A DNA stretch of 64,000 nucleotides from Parasphingorhabdus cellanae (GTDB lineage Bacteria > Pseudomonadota > Alphaproteobacteria > Sphingomonadales > Sphingomonadaceae). The notes below the pieces were generated by a model. That model was not told the DNA's origin. It did not search any database and saw only the letters and a list, made by a program, of their open reading frames with translations. The stretch covers positions 2,594,001 through 2,658,000 of the forward strand of contig NZ_CP071794.1 in NCBI RefSeq assembly GCF_017498565.1, in the 5' to 3' direction. A program made the translations under genes and the position numbers. Each line of letters starts with the position of its first letter. Within the stretch, counting starts at the first letter, position 1. Below are positions 8,679 through 18,390 of the stretch, piece after piece.

Positions 8679-11075
8679 ATGTTCTTGCACGATATTGGGA
8701 TTATTCCTGGCGGCACAAAAAGCCACGCATCGCCATCCGATAAACCGGCAATTACGAATCTGTCGCGTCGTGGTTTTGTTGTAGGGTCTAGTCTGTTTGT
8801 TGTCGGCATCACCCTGGTTGGTTGCTCCAGCTACGAAGAACCAAAAATTGACCCTGATGCTATAGACTTGCCGGAAGCGGGGCCTAGCCCGTTGACGGAA
8901 GTGAAAGGCGGTGACGCAACACCGGCCTTGTGGATCGCCATTGAGGAAAACGGGGCGGTCAAAATCACGTGCCACCGATCGGAAATGGGTCAGCAGGTTT
9001 GGACCGCGATGGCGCAGATTGTCGCTGACGAGCTAGAGGCCGAGTGGGACAAGGTTGAAATTGTGCAGGCCGAGGGGCACGAACGCTATGGTGATCAGAA
9101 TACCGACGGGTCGCGGTCAGTACGGTATAATTTCCACCGGCTGCGGATCGCCGGCGCTGCGATGAAACAGATGCTGACCGAGGCGGCTGCGGTCTACTGG
9201 AAAATGGAGCCGTCAGAATGTTCGGCCTCACAGGGGCTCGTCAGCAATAGCCAGAATAGCGATACTCTTTCCTACGGTAATCTCGCCAAACTTGCGGCGA
9301 GATTGCAGGTGCCAGAAGAAGCCAATGTCACCCTGAAAAATCCAAAAGACTGGCGTTATATCAACAAGGAAATTTCTTCGCTGACCATCCCGCGTATCAC
9401 GCGCGGTGAAGGCACGTTTGGCATCGACGTTGATAGACCAGGCATGGTCTATGCTGTCGTGGCCCGGCCGCCACAGCTATTTGGCAAAACTGGTGCGGTT
9501 CGTGACACGGACGCACTGGCAATCCCCGGCGTGCTGCAAACAGTGAAGCTGCCCGATGCCAAGCCACCGGCTCTTTTCCAACCGCTGGGAGGCGTTGCCA
9601 TTGTCGCGACCGATACATGGGCCGCCATTCAGGGGCGCAATGCATTGGAGGTAGACTGGATTGACGGTCCCAATGCCAGCTATGATTCCGAAACTTTCGC
9701 CGAACAGATGACGCAAACCGCACGCCGGTCTGGCACAGTCCGGCGCAAACGCGGTGATACAGGTTCCGGTCTCGCAAATGCTGCGCAGCGGATTGAAGCG
9801 GAATATTATGCGCCGCATCTTTCGCAGTCACCGATGGAGCCGCCGGCAGCAACAGCCGAATGGGATGGCGAAAAATTGGAATGCTGGGCCTGCGTACAAG
9901 ACCCACAGGCGACGCGCCAGACGCTGTCTGATCTGCTGAAAATCGACAAAGACAACATCACAGTCCACGCCACCTGGTTGGGCGGTGCTTTCGGCCGCAA
10001 ATCCAAACCGGATTTTGTCGTCGAGGCGGCCCTGATCGCCAAGGACGTTGGTAAACCTGTCAAAGTGACTTGGACCCGGGAAGACGAAGTCCGTCACGGT
10101 TTCTATCACTCCGCAAGTGCGCAGTGGCTCGAAGCCGGATTGGATGCAGATGGCAAATGTACGTCCTATCTGCACCGCACGGTCTTTCCCCCCATTGCAT
10201 CAACATTCGTGTCAGGCATGGATGTCCCAACAGATGGAGAAATGGGCTTGGGAGCGACTGATGTGCCGTTCGCTATGCCCAACCTGCAAGTGGAATCCGG
10301 CAACGCGAAAGGCCATGTCCGGATCGGTTGGTTGCGCGCAGTATCCAATATCTATCATGCTTTCGCGGTCCAGAGCTTTGCCGCAGAAATGGCGCATGCT
10401 GCCGGGAGGGACCAGAAAGATTATTTACTGGAGCTGATTGGAGACGCCCGCACGATAGACCCCAATGCTGAAGGCGCGACCTATCCTAACTATGATGCCT
10501 CGCTTGAAGAATATCCTATCGAAACCGCACGGCTTGCCAATGTTGTGAACAGGGTCTCAGACATGGCCAAGTGGGGCCGTAAAATGCCCTCGGGACATGG
10601 CCTGGGTATAGCCGTCCATCGATCATTCCTGTCCTATATTGCGACCATAATCGAAGTGGCCGTGACGCCCGAAGGCGCGCTGACTATCCCGGGTATTTGG
10701 CTTGCCGCCGATTCCGGGACGGTTATCAATCCCCGCCACGCGCGCGCGCAGATGGAAGGCGGAACAATCTATGGCCTGTCCAATGCGCTATTCGGTGAGA
10801 TAACCGCCAAAAACGGGGTTATAGTGCAGGATAACTTCCCATCTTGGCGGGTATTGCGAATGGGTGAGGCCCCCAAGGCATTTGAGGTGGAAATCGTCAA
10901 ATCAAATAGCGCTCCCGCCGGCGTGGGTGAACCGGCAACGCCGCCTGCCGCGCCTGCACTGACCAATGCAATATTCAATGCCACTGGTCACCGGATCAGA
11001 ACATTACCCATTATCGGCGCGAGCGGCAGTCGTCTGACCTTGCCAGCAGCAGCAACCGAACAAGCAGAAGGATAG
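8679..11075 (+). CDS. Molybdopterin-binding (large) subunit of an isoquinoline 1-oxidoreductase-type hydroxylase
   Basis: A 798-residue xanthine-oxidase-family large subunit. A Tat-like leader (NLSRRGFVVGSSLFVVGITLVGC) lies after 26 residues; its Cys could also be a lipidation site. Two Mo-binding halves follow, with HLSQSPMEPPAATAEWDG, AWLGGAFGRKSKPDF-type pterin-contact motifs and the C-terminal GVGEPATPPAAPALTNAIF, whose Glu is the expected catalytic base. It pairs with the 2Fe-2S subunit 3 nt downstream. No cytochrome gene accompanies this pair, unlike the copy at 57.6-60.3 kb. A TTG at 8676 is a possible earlier start. The substrate (N-heterocycle or aldehyde) cannot be told. Confidence 0.9.
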   Translation: MFLHDIGIIPGGTKSHASPSDKPAITNLSRRGFVVGSSLFVVGITLVGCSSYEEPKIDPDAIDLPEAGPSPLTEVKGGDATPALWIAIEENGAVKITCHRSEMGQQVWTAMAQIVADELEAEWDKVEIVQAEGHERYGDQNTDGSRSVRYNFHRLRIAGAAMKQMLTEAAAVYWKMEPSECSASQGLVSNSQNSDTLSYGNLAKLAARLQVPEEANVTLKNPKDWRYINKEISSLTIPRITRGEGTFGIDVDRPGMVYAVVARPPQLFGKTGAVRDTDALAIPGVLQTVKLPDAKPPALFQPLGGVAIVATDTWAAIQGRNALEVDWIDGPNASYDSETFAEQMTQTARRSGTVRRKRGDTGSGLANAAQRIEAEYYAPHLSQSPMEPPAATAEWDGEKLECWACVQDPQATRQTLSDLLKIDKDNITVHATWLGGAFGRKSKPDFVVEAALIAKDVGKPVKVTWTREDEVRHGFYHSASAQWLEAGLDADGKCTSYLHRTVFPPIASTFVSGMDVPTDGEMGLGATDVPFAMPNLQVESGNAKGHVRIGWLRAVSNIYHAFAVQSFAAEMAHAAGRDQKDYLLELIGDARTIDPNAEGATYPNYDASLEEYPIETARLANVVNRVSDMAKWGRKMPSGHGLGIAVHRSFLSYIATIIEVAVTPEGALTIPGIWLAADSGTVINPRHARAQMEGGTIYGLSNALFGEITAKNGVIVQDNFPSWRVLRMGEAPKAFEVEIVKSNSAPAGVGEPATPPAAPALTNAIFNATGHRIRTLPIIGASGSRLTLPAAATEQAEG

Positions 11076-11078
11076 GTC

Positions 11079-11528
11079 ATGGCCACGACACTGAACATCA
11101 ATGGAAAAGACGAAACAGTTGATGCAGCATCGGGGACCCCATTGCTTTGGGTCTTGCGCGATCATCTGAAAATGACAGGCACGAAATTTGGGTGCGGCGT
11201 TGCGCAATGCGGTGCCTGTACGGTGCACGTCGATGGGACCCCCACGCGGTCTTGCATCACCGCGCATGACTCGCTTGGAGACGCGAAGGTTACAACTATC
11301 GAAGGCGTGACTGGAAATGCTGCCGATGCCATTCGGGAGGTTTGGGTAAAAAATGATGTCCCGCAATGCGGCTATTGCCAATCGGGCCAGATCATGGCGG
11401 CAACGGCTTTATTGGCGGAAAATTCCAATCCCAGCGACGAGGATATTGATGCGGCAATGAGCGGGAATATCTGCCGCTGTGCGACCTATATGAGCATTCG
11501 CCGGGCGATCAAGGAAGCGGCTGGTTAA
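11079..11528 (+). CDS. (2Fe-2S)-binding small subunit of the isoquinoline 1-oxidoreductase-type enzyme
   Basis: A 149-residue protein with an N-terminal plant-type ferredoxin fold (GCGVAQCGACTVHVDGTP, four cysteines for the first cluster) and a C-terminal four-helix cluster domain ([14 protein letters not shown] and GNICRCATY). It passes electrons from the Mo centre to an external acceptor. It lies 3 nt after the large-subunit gene and is clearly cotranscribed. It has no signal peptide of its own, consistent with export bound to the Tat-leader subunit. Confidence 0.95.
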   Translation: MATTLNINGKDETVDAASGTPLLWVLRDHLKMTGTKFGCGVAQCGACTVHVDGTPTRSCITAHDSLGDAKVTTIEGVTGNAADAIREVWVKNDVPQCGYCQSGQIMAATALLAENSNPSDEDIDAAMSGNICRCATYMSIRRAIKEAAG

Positions 11529-11588
11529 AATCCATTGCCGGCTTTCGAGATCAAGCGGCCCTGTTGACTGTCTGCGACCATCAGGATC

Positions 11589-13502
11589 CTATTCTTGCGC
11601 AACCGGGTCCCGCGCCAGCCACAAATTTACCGCTGTACCGCCCGGATCTATATTCTCGATCGTCAAAGTCCCATTTAGAATCGCTGCGCGTTGATGCATG
11701 AACTCCAGTCCCTTGCTGCCGCCGCTATCATTGGGATCAAAGCCAATGCCATCGTCAATAATGCTTATCAATATGCCAGATTTGCCGTGCATCAGGCTTG
11801 ATTGACAGGACAAGGTAATCGAACGGGCTTTGGCATGTTGCAGCACATTGCTAATCGCTTCTTGCAACAGCCGCAGCAAATGAAGGCTATGCCCGGCATC
11901 CATCCAGCTAAGCGGTGCACAGTCATGCACTTGCCAGACGCTGGTTATCCCTGCCTGGGCAAGCTCTTGTTCCATCCTGTGGCGCAGATTGGCGAGCAGC
12001 GTCACCACATCTCCTTCAATCGGTGCCAGGGAATCGACTGTAATTTTGAGATCGCTAATCGCCCTTTGGAGAGTGGTGATCGTGGACGGCGGGTCTTCCC
12101 GTTGGCGCGCGACTGCCAATGCTGTCACAAGGCTAGAACCGATTCCGTCATGCATTTCCCGCATCAAACGCTCGCGCTCCGTTTCGATCGCCCGTTCCAC
12201 CTCCATCTGTCGCTGAGCCTGCTGGCTGGCGGCTAACGCATCTGTCGCCTCCTTTACGCTTTTTTCCAGATGGACATTGGTTTCTTCAACAAGGCTGAGA
12301 GCGCCGAGGAAACGTCGGGCCAATGAGAGCATAAACACAAGGAATAGAAGAAAACCTATATAGGGTTGAAAGTGAAAGCCCGCACCGCTCCACCAGTCGA
12401 TGTTAGGAATGCGGCCGATATCATGAATACCGGTTAGCGCCGCGAGCGAAAGTAGCAGTAATAATAGCCAGCTTTCCGAAGAATTTTCTTTGACAGCGTG
12501 ATGCGCCAAAATCAGAAGAAAGGAACCGAATAATACGATTGTCATCACGCTGCTCGCCATGTCTGTCCGGTCTGTTATTGTCAGAAAAAGACGCGAAAGG
12601 CTTAACAGGACACCGATACCCAGCATGATCACTATAATGATATGGCGCCGGCGAAGTTTCAGAAATTCGGCACAGAATGCCAAAGTGACCGCAACCGCAA
12701 AATAGACCGAATAATAGGTAATTTGCTGAAATAGGAGCGGTTCCAAGGGCACAGTTTCGGCGAAAAAATGATAGTTCCGAATAAACCAGAACACCCCGGT
12801 GAGCGACAGCCACAAAAGCTCCATTTCCTGTCTGCGGCCAAGCCACATGACAAAGACGAAGGCTGATAGCAGTAGCATGATCCAGTTGAGTGTTTTTGGC
12901 GCATCTATCCGGAAAAAATACTGGCTTTTGAAATGCGAACCCAAGGCATTGTGGTTGCCCACGGCGATGGTACCGATGCCGAGAGAATGGTTACGGCCGG
13001 ATTCGGCACGGATCACAATTTCGTTTGTGCCGGGTTTTAACAGGGAACGGGATAATGGTATCAAATAGGGCTGATTCCATCCGAGCATGGAATGCCTGTT
13101 GTCGGTATAATTTCTGAAGATGCTGGTCCCGTTGACCGAAACGGAAATCCGTTCGCGATTATTCTCGGTGAATATGGCGACAGCATCATTGCCCAATGCT
13201 GCGCCGTCGAACCTCACTCTGGCCGAGACGGACAAATTTCCGCTTTGTACCTTGCGCGCCTCATCAGACAACCAGAGCGCCGGCAAGTCTCGACGGTTCC
13301 AATCGCTTTTTAGCCCACGGTTTTTGGAATTATAACTGCTTTCGGAGAAGGAAAAATCTGCATCGACAAAACGGATGATTTTGCCGGCTCTTGTCGTCTC
13401 TACATCGAACTGATTGGCGGTCACACCATTCTGCGCTTCGACGGGCTGTGCGGCTGCGGAAAAAACCATGAGCCATAGCAACCACGAATAGCGGACCAAC
13501 AA
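11589..13502 (-). CDS. NarX/LiaS-type histidine kinase with 7TM sensor
   Basis: A 637-residue kinase. After a signal peptide (cleavage near VEAQ) comes an extracytoplasmic beta-rich domain (about 30-200), roughly seven membrane segments (205-395, 7TMR-DISM-like layout), a coiled coil (400-445), a HisKA_3 dimerisation domain with His451 in MREMHDGIGSSLV, and a HATPase domain (LQEAISNVLQHAKA, IDDGIGFDPND). It sits 4 nt after the response regulator gene. The extracellular jelly-roll-like domain suggests sensing of a carbohydrate or other small ligand; this is inference. Confidence 0.93.
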   Translation of the reverse strand: MLVRYSWLLWLMVFSAAAQPVEAQNGVTANQFDVETTRAGKIIRFVDADFSFSESSYNSKNRGLKSDWNRRDLPALWLSDEARKVQSGNLSVSARVRFDGAALGNDAVAIFTENNRERISVSVNGTSIFRNYTDNRHSMLGWNQPYLIPLSRSLLKPGTNEIVIRAESGRNHSLGIGTIAVGNHNALGSHFKSQYFFRIDAPKTLNWIMLLLSAFVFVMWLGRRQEMELLWLSLTGVFWFIRNYHFFAETVPLEPLLFQQITYYSVYFAVAVTLAFCAEFLKLRRRHIIIVIMLGIGVLLSLSRLFLTITDRTDMASSVMTIVLFGSFLLILAHHAVKENSSESWLLLLLLSLAALTGIHDIGRIPNIDWWSGAGFHFQPYIGFLLFLVFMLSLARRFLGALSLVEETNVHLEKSVKEATDALAASQQAQRQMEVERAIETERERLMREMHDGIGSSLVTALAVARQREDPPSTITTLQRAISDLKITVDSLAPIEGDVVTLLANLRHRMEQELAQAGITSVWQVHDCAPLSWMDAGHSLHLLRLLQEAISNVLQHAKARSITLSCQSSLMHGKSGILISIIDDGIGFDPNDSGGSKGLEFMHQRAAILNGTLTIENIDPGGTAVNLWLARDPVAQE

Positions 13503-13506
13503 ATCG

Positions 13507-14160
13507 CTAACCTCCCAATATGCCGCGGTTCGATGCTTCGAATACGGCCTCGGCGCGAGAATTTACTTCGAGCTTTCGGTAGATATGTTTGACATAGGTT
13601 GCCACGGTATGCGCTGAAATATTCATGATTTCCGCAGATTCCGCGTAAGAAAATCCACGCGATAAAAGGTTGAGTGTCTCCAACTCTCGATTGGATAATG
13701 GTTCCGCCATCTGTTCAATCGGCGGGGACTGGGGTTGCAATTGCTTCAGCACCAGTCGAGCGATTATGGGACTAATCGGCGAACCACCTGCCCGGATTTC
13801 TCGTATCGCATCGACGCATTTTTCCAGCGGCTGATCTTTGAGTAAATAGCCCCGCGCTCCGGCCCGGATCGCATTCAGGACTTTCTGGTGATCGGCAAAC
13901 ATGGTGAGCACCATGATGTCTATTTCATGCTGCCGTTCGGACGCCATCTGGATAAGGGTCGTACCGTCACCATCCGGTAACCCAAGATCACAGATCAGAA
14001 CATCAAAGCCGCCATTGGCGACGAGCTGTTCGCCGGTGGCGAAATTTGTGGCGGAAGCGACCAGCTCCATATCCTCAGCCCGTTCAATAGCGCCGCAGAT
14101 ATCGGAAAGAACCGGTGGGTCATCCTCCACAACCGCAACTTTGGAATATCCGGGTCGCAT
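13507..14160 (-). CDS. NarL/FixJ-family response regulator
   Basis: A 217-residue regulator starting MRPGYSKVAVVEDDPP. The receiver has Asp58 in DVLICDLGLPDGDG and Lys in YLLKDQPLEKCVDAI. The LuxR-type helix-turn-helix lies at about 150-210 (LSNRELETLNLLSRGFSYAE, ISAHTVATYVKHIYRKLEV). The frame is open further upstream to 14313, but homology starts at 14160, which I take as the start. It is the first gene of a two-gene operon with the kinase. Confidence 0.93.
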   Translation of the reverse strand: MRPGYSKVAVVEDDPPVLSDICGAIERAEDMELVASATNFATGEQLVANGGFDVLICDLGLPDGDGTTLIQMASERQHEIDIMVLTMFADHQKVLNAIRAGARGYLLKDQPLEKCVDAIREIRAGGSPISPIIARLVLKQLQPQSPPIEQMAEPLSNRELETLNLLSRGFSYAESAEIMNISAHTVATYVKHIYRKLEVNSRAEAVFEASNRGILGG

Positions 14161-14232
14161 AAATATCTCCCAAATGACGTCGTCGCAAAGAATGACCCCT
14201 TGCGGGAAATAAATCAAACGGCCCGTGATTGC

Positions 14233-14254
14233 CCATCCCATAAACTTGGGATGG
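14233..14254. promoter_or_regulatory. 8-bp inverted repeat upstream of the NarL-type regulator
   Basis: CCATCCCA and TGGGATGG are perfectly complementary around a 6-nt spacer, 73-94 bp upstream of the regulator start and 86 bp before the gene at 14340. It could be an operator in the divergent promoter region; no binding evidence exists. Confidence 0.3.
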
Positions 14255-14339
14255 CGCCCCACCCTTTCATCATCCATTTTTCGTTTGTGGGCAAAAGCTT
14301 GGGGTCGGGCCATGCCTTTTTATAGAGAAAGGATTTCCG

Positions 14340-15128
14340 ATGAAGACATGGATGAAAGTGGTATTGGGGGTATTTGCCGGAATTGCAGCTTTGGTCAGCC
14401 TGATATTCTGGCTGACGGGCGACATTACCAAGACGGGAGACGATTTCTTCGCGGCTGTGCAAAATGACGATATGGATACAGCCTATGCGTTGCTATCGGA
14501 CGATTTCCAGGTGGGTACGAGCAAGGCGGAGCTTAAATCCTATCTCGCGGCCAATGCTCTGGACAATATCAAAGAAACGTCATGGAGCTCGCGCTTCATC
14601 ACTGGCGGCACCGGCCGATTGGAAGGCACGGTAACGACTGCTGGCGGTAGCAAGATACCCTTGCAACTGCGGTTGATTGACTCAGAAGCAGGCTGGCGAA
14701 TCAACGCGATTGAGAAAGAAAGTGCGGGGTTAAAGGAAGCCTCCTCAAGCGGTGCGCTTCCATCGCCTGATAAACAAAAGCAGTTGTTCAAGGATACCGT
14801 CACGGTCTTTGCGCAATCATTGTCTGAAAAGAGCATGAAAAAGCTGTGGGATACAGGCACAGCCGATTATCAACGGACAGTATCTTTGGAAAATCTGGAT
14901 AAGGGCTTCGGAAAGTTTTTTAAATATGCCGAAGGCTATCTGGAATTGAGCCAGCAAGAACCCATAATCGATGGGTCAGAGATTAATGAAGAAACACGGG
15001 TTCTGGCTATCCGGGGGCATTATCCGGTTGAACCTTTTCCAATCTATTTTCGACAGCTATTTTTTTACGAAGGTGTTGATTGGAAGTTTGACGGTATCGC
15101 CTTGAAAGTCGGCTTGCCGCCAGAGTGA
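14340..15128 (+). CDS. Membrane-anchored protein of unknown function, two NTF2-like halves
   Basis: A 262-residue protein with one N-terminal membrane segment (about 5-27). The rest is predicted outside the cytoplasm. The two halves look related: residues 30-125 (DDFFAAVQNDDMDTAYALLS... ending with a beta-rich GWRINAIE) and 145-260 (FAQSLSEKSMKKLWDTGTAD... ending WKFDGIALK). The helical start, Ala/Leu/Ser pattern and terminal WxxxxI strands are reminiscent of DUF4864/SnoaL-type NTF2-like domains. Divergent from the NarL-type pair, so possibly regulated by it. Function unknown. Confidence 0.75.
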   Translation: MKTWMKVVLGVFAGIAALVSLIFWLTGDITKTGDDFFAAVQNDDMDTAYALLSDDFQVGTSKAELKSYLAANALDNIKETSWSSRFITGGTGRLEGTVTTAGGSKIPLQLRLIDSEAGWRINAIEKESAGLKEASSSGALPSPDKQKQLFKDTVTVFAQSLSEKSMKKLWDTGTADYQRTVSLENLDKGFGKFFKYAEGYLELSQQEPIIDGSEINEETRVLAIRGHYPVEPFPIYFRQLFFYEGVDWKFDGIALKVGLPPE

Positions 15129-15566
15129 ACAGACAAACTTGTCGAGCGTTGCAATTATATCAGAGGTAAACAAAAGGCGTTCCAAGCGAGAAGGCAAAAT
15201 CCAGGACGTGTTTTTATTGGCAGATCTGCGGATCCGGGAAAAACTTAAAAATCCCGGAAAAGACGTGCCTCGGTATTGGTTCATTCGCGAATCGGATTGG
15301 TCAATTTGCAAATTATAGCAAAACAGCTGACGCCGCAGGTCGGTATCGAGGCCGCAATCCAGACGTTTTTCACCTGATTGTTGGAACGCCACTCCAATTT
15401 CTAATCGCTTTATTTTATTCACTTATTGCCGGCGATAAATGGCAAATTAATCTGGTTCAGAGAATAAATCTCCGATAATTTGGATCATATTTAATCAAAT
15501 CCTAACCATGTTTTGGTCAAGTGGCTCTCGTGGGAACAGCGTAGATGTTTCAATGTAGGAGTTACC
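15129..15566. other. 438-bp intergenic region with one symmetrical hairpin
   Basis: TCCGGGA (15233-15239) and TCCCGGA (15252-15258) flank an A/T-rich spacer. It could be a weak terminator for the upstream gene, but no T run follows. A 121-codon minus-strand frame covers 15057-15422; it overlaps the end of the upstream gene and does not look like a protein. Otherwise nothing was recognised. Confidence 0.4.
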
Positions 15567-16118
15567 ATGACCAAAGCGATGCAACCGGTACCAGGCGCAA
15601 TGACGCTGTCGGAAATGAAGGAATTTGCGAGCTTTGGTTCCGCGACCCAGCGTTATATCCGCCGTTCGCTTGATGTTGGTCTGGACCGTGCAGATGCCGT
15701 CGGAACCTGGTCGCGTGATGCGGTCGAGGAAGCGGGCATCAAGGTGCAGACAAAGCTTTACAAACGCCTCGCCGATATCCGCAAAGCCATTCCGCAGGAT
15801 TGTGCGATTGACAGCATTGAGAAATTCATGCCCGCGTTGATCTCGCTATCTGCCTATGATTTGGGGCAGGGGCGTATCAGCAGTTTCCCCGCCTATCGTT
15901 TTCTCTATGAGCGCTTGCTCGGCCCGGATGCCCGGCCATGGTTGCCCGGCAGCTTTTGCGCCGCAGCCTCTTTGCCGCACCTGCACCCAAAGACCCGCAA
16001 AGGTTTACTGCAATCGATCAGCGAAGCCGCGGCCACCGCACCCGGCTGGTCCACACGCGAACCCAGCTTCTTTCCGGAATGGGTTGAAAAGGTCGACATG
16101 AACAAGGCTGCTCATTGA
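15567..16118 (+). CDS. Hypothetical cytoplasmic protein
   Basis: A 183-residue soluble protein without signal peptide or membrane segments. The ATG at 15567 is preceded by AGGAG at a 5-nt spacing, so the longer frame from 15513 is not used. The sequence is helix-rich and ends in an aromatic segment (GWSTREPSFFPEWVEKVD). I do not recognise a family. The codon pattern looks like that of the neighbouring genes, and the gene is convergent with the S9 peptidase gene 19 nt downstream, which supports it as real. Confidence 0.7.
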   Translation: MTKAMQPVPGAMTLSEMKEFASFGSATQRYIRRSLDVGLDRADAVGTWSRDAVEEAGIKVQTKLYKRLADIRKAIPQDCAIDSIEKFMPALISLSAYDLGQGRISSFPAYRFLYERLLGPDARPWLPGSFCAAASLPHLHPKTRKGLLQSISEAAATAPGWSTREPSFFPEWVEKVDMNKAAH

Positions 16119-16137
16119 ACTCAAGTTGGTTTCGGCA

Positions 16138-18063
16138 TTATCCTGCCGGAATATGCTGGGCCAGAAACGCTTCCATCTCTTGAAGAAATTGCACACGGTC
16201 AGCCTCTAGAGAAAAGTGGTGGTCGCCTTCTTTTTGCTCGACATAGCGGACATCCTTGCCCGCTTTTTTTAGCGCTTTGGCAAAACGCCTGCTCTGGCTG
16301 ACTTTGACCCTGCGGTCCTTTTTGCCGTGGATAAGCAGCATCGGCACCTCCACATCTTCGGCATAATGGATGGGTGATACTGACCTTAGGTCTGGTGCCT
16401 GTTCCTTCACCCAGGTCCGGCTCCACTTGCTGTTCAGATAGCGCCGGTCATAACGGATCATCGCCTGCAGATCGGATACACCGGCAAAAGAGACGGCACA
16501 TTTATATATGTCGGGATTGCGATGTGCCGCGCGCATTGCGGCATAGCCGCCGTACGATCCGCCGACGATGCAGACCCGGCCCGGATCGGCAATGCCCTGT
16601 TCAACCGCCCATTTCACACCGTCATCCAAATCATCCTGCATCGCCAGGCCCCATTGGCCTTCCCCTTTCAAGGCAAAGGCCACGCCATAGCCGGACGAGC
16701 CGCGATAATTGGGCTGCAAAACCGCATAGCCGCGATCCGCGAGAAATTGCGCCCACCAGTCCCAGCGCTCGGAATCGCGAGCAAACGGGCCGCCATGCGG
16801 CATCATGATCAGCGGCAGTTTTTCTGTCGTCCGCGCTTTGGGGACAGTAAGGACGGCTTCGATCGACAGGCCATCGCGCGCTTTGTAACGGATCGTCTTG
16901 ACCGGTGCATAGCTTTTGTTCCCGAGTTGATCATTAATCTCGCCCAGCTTCTGCATCGTGCCCCAGCCGGTATCAAAAATATAATATTTGCCGGGGCGCG
17001 ACGCGCTGCCGACAGATACGATGAAGCGGGTGTGCGCCCGGTTTCTGGAAATGATCCTGGCAGACTGCCCGGGAACGGATTGGTCCAGTGCCTCCTGCAG
17101 TTCCTTAAGCGTGGGGTCCAGCCATTCGACTTTATAACGCGTATCGGTATAGCCATAGCCGATCAGGGCGTTGCCATCGGCATTGGTGTGAATATAGTCG
17201 ATGTCATAGCCTTCAACGGCATGTATTTTGTCACCGATGGTCAGGCTGCTGAGGTCGTAGTGATAGAGGGCATCGGTGCCGTCTTTGTCGTCAAAAACCA
17301 GAGCCTTCGCTGGATCGGCCAGAAACAAGGTTGGGACCGTCAGTCCCTCTCCTTTTGTCCGTTTGGCGCGATCAACAATCTTGAACAGCTTGCCGTTTCT
17401 TTCCCGATAATAGAGTTTTGACGATAGGCTTTTGTCGCTGCGCCCAATGCCCAGCCTGACATTACCCGTCTGATCAGCATACCAATCCTGAACACCGGCT
17501 TTGGGTTTGACGACGGTTTTCTTTTTCCCCGTTTCCAGATTGATACGATCGACCTGCGCCCAAAAGCCGGGATAGTTGGAGTAGATTGACGTCTGATAAG
17601 CGAGCAGAATTTCCGGCGATCCGTCCTTGGCAACCCACAGGACATCAGCAGCATTTTGGGCAGCCTTGCGGTTGACCAGCAGCTCTGTGGATGTGCCATC
17701 TGCCTTGATCGCTGCGGTGCGGGTAACAAGCCAATCATCGCCTTGCACATTCTTGACATCGGCGATGCGCGCGATCAGCCAGTCCTCATTGACCCAGCGC
17801 CATCCGGTCATATCGGCGTCGCCAATATTCAAAACGACACGCTTTGGCCCCGATGCCATAACCGGAGAAATCATGAAAATCTGTTTGCCGCCTGTCGCTA
17901 TCAAGGCCGCATATCTGTCCCCTGATGGAGATAATTTCGGGTTGTTCAGCATCGGCAGTGCCGCAAAATGTTCCAGCGGCGTCTGCGCTTGTGACGGTGA
18001 AGAAATAGCCGCGAACATCAATGTAATTAAAACAGCAATAGCTGCAATAAAACGCCCTGACAT
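16138..18063 (-). CDS. Secreted S9-family prolyl oligopeptidase-like peptidase
   Basis: A 641-residue enzyme with a signal peptide (cleavage near SQAQT), a beta-propeller-like region (about 30-385) and a C-terminal alpha/beta-hydrolase domain (395-641). The nucleophile is Ser503 in GGSYGGYAAM, the acid Asp583 in HGKKDRRVKV, and the base His615 or His616 in EGDHHFSLE. The oxyanion region reads MPHGGPFARD. It resembles dipeptidyl aminopeptidase/acylaminoacyl peptidases, which trim peptides in the periplasm. It stands alone, divergent from the secreted-paralogue cluster. Confidence 0.93.
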   Translation of the reverse strand: MSGRFIAAIAVLITLMFAAISSPSQAQTPLEHFAALPMLNNPKLSPSGDRYAALIATGGKQIFMISPVMASGPKRVVLNIGDADMTGWRWVNEDWLIARIADVKNVQGDDWLVTRTAAIKADGTSTELLVNRKAAQNAADVLWVAKDGSPEILLAYQTSIYSNYPGFWAQVDRINLETGKKKTVVKPKAGVQDWYADQTGNVRLGIGRSDKSLSSKLYYRERNGKLFKIVDRAKRTKGEGLTVPTLFLADPAKALVFDDKDGTDALYHYDLSSLTIGDKIHAVEGYDIDYIHTNADGNALIGYGYTDTRYKVEWLDPTLKELQEALDQSVPGQSARIISRNRAHTRFIVSVGSASRPGKYYIFDTGWGTMQKLGEINDQLGNKSYAPVKTIRYKARDGLSIEAVLTVPKARTTEKLPLIMMPHGGPFARDSERWDWWAQFLADRGYAVLQPNYRGSSGYGVAFALKGEGQWGLAMQDDLDDGVKWAVEQGIADPGRVCIVGGSYGGYAAMRAAHRNPDIYKCAVSFAGVSDLQAMIRYDRRYLNSKWSRTWVKEQAPDLRSVSPIHYAEDVEVPMLLIHGKKDRRVKVSQSRRFAKALKKAGKDVRYVEQKEGDHHFSLEADRVQFLQEMEAFLAQHIPAG

Positions 18064-18307
18064 GATTGCCCCTGATCTATGAAAGATCGCGATATATAAG
18101 AATAGATCGCCAGAAAAATTGACGATAGCGCTATTTATTCGGTCTTGAAAGACGCGCAGCTTTAACAGTTTCGGCCAACCGGGGTGACGGGACCGGCTGG
18201 AGCGGTTAGCTGTCCATCTGTAACACCGCTAGTGCATCGGGGCGCACTATTGTTTCAAACTGCCGGCAGGTTTCAGGGCGATAGGTAAAGCGTAGAAGGC
18301 ATATTAT

Positions 18308-18390
18308 ATGCGCCCTTGCTTCCGGCTGATCGCGGCATGGCTATGCCTGTCCCTGTCCTTACCTGCGCTCGCCAGCGATGTGGTTTTTCC
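18308..18390 (+). repeat. 83-bp direct repeat, copy 1 (signal-peptide region)
   Basis: Bases 18308-18390 and 19380-19462 differ at only 3 of 83 positions and encode the signal peptide and first mature residues of two neighbouring paralogues. The genes diverge sharply beyond it. Confidence 0.9.

Noticed and set aside
15057..15422. Minus-strand 121-codon frame
   Set aside because: It overlaps the 3' end of the 14340 gene, lacks a ribosome site and has no protein-like pattern.
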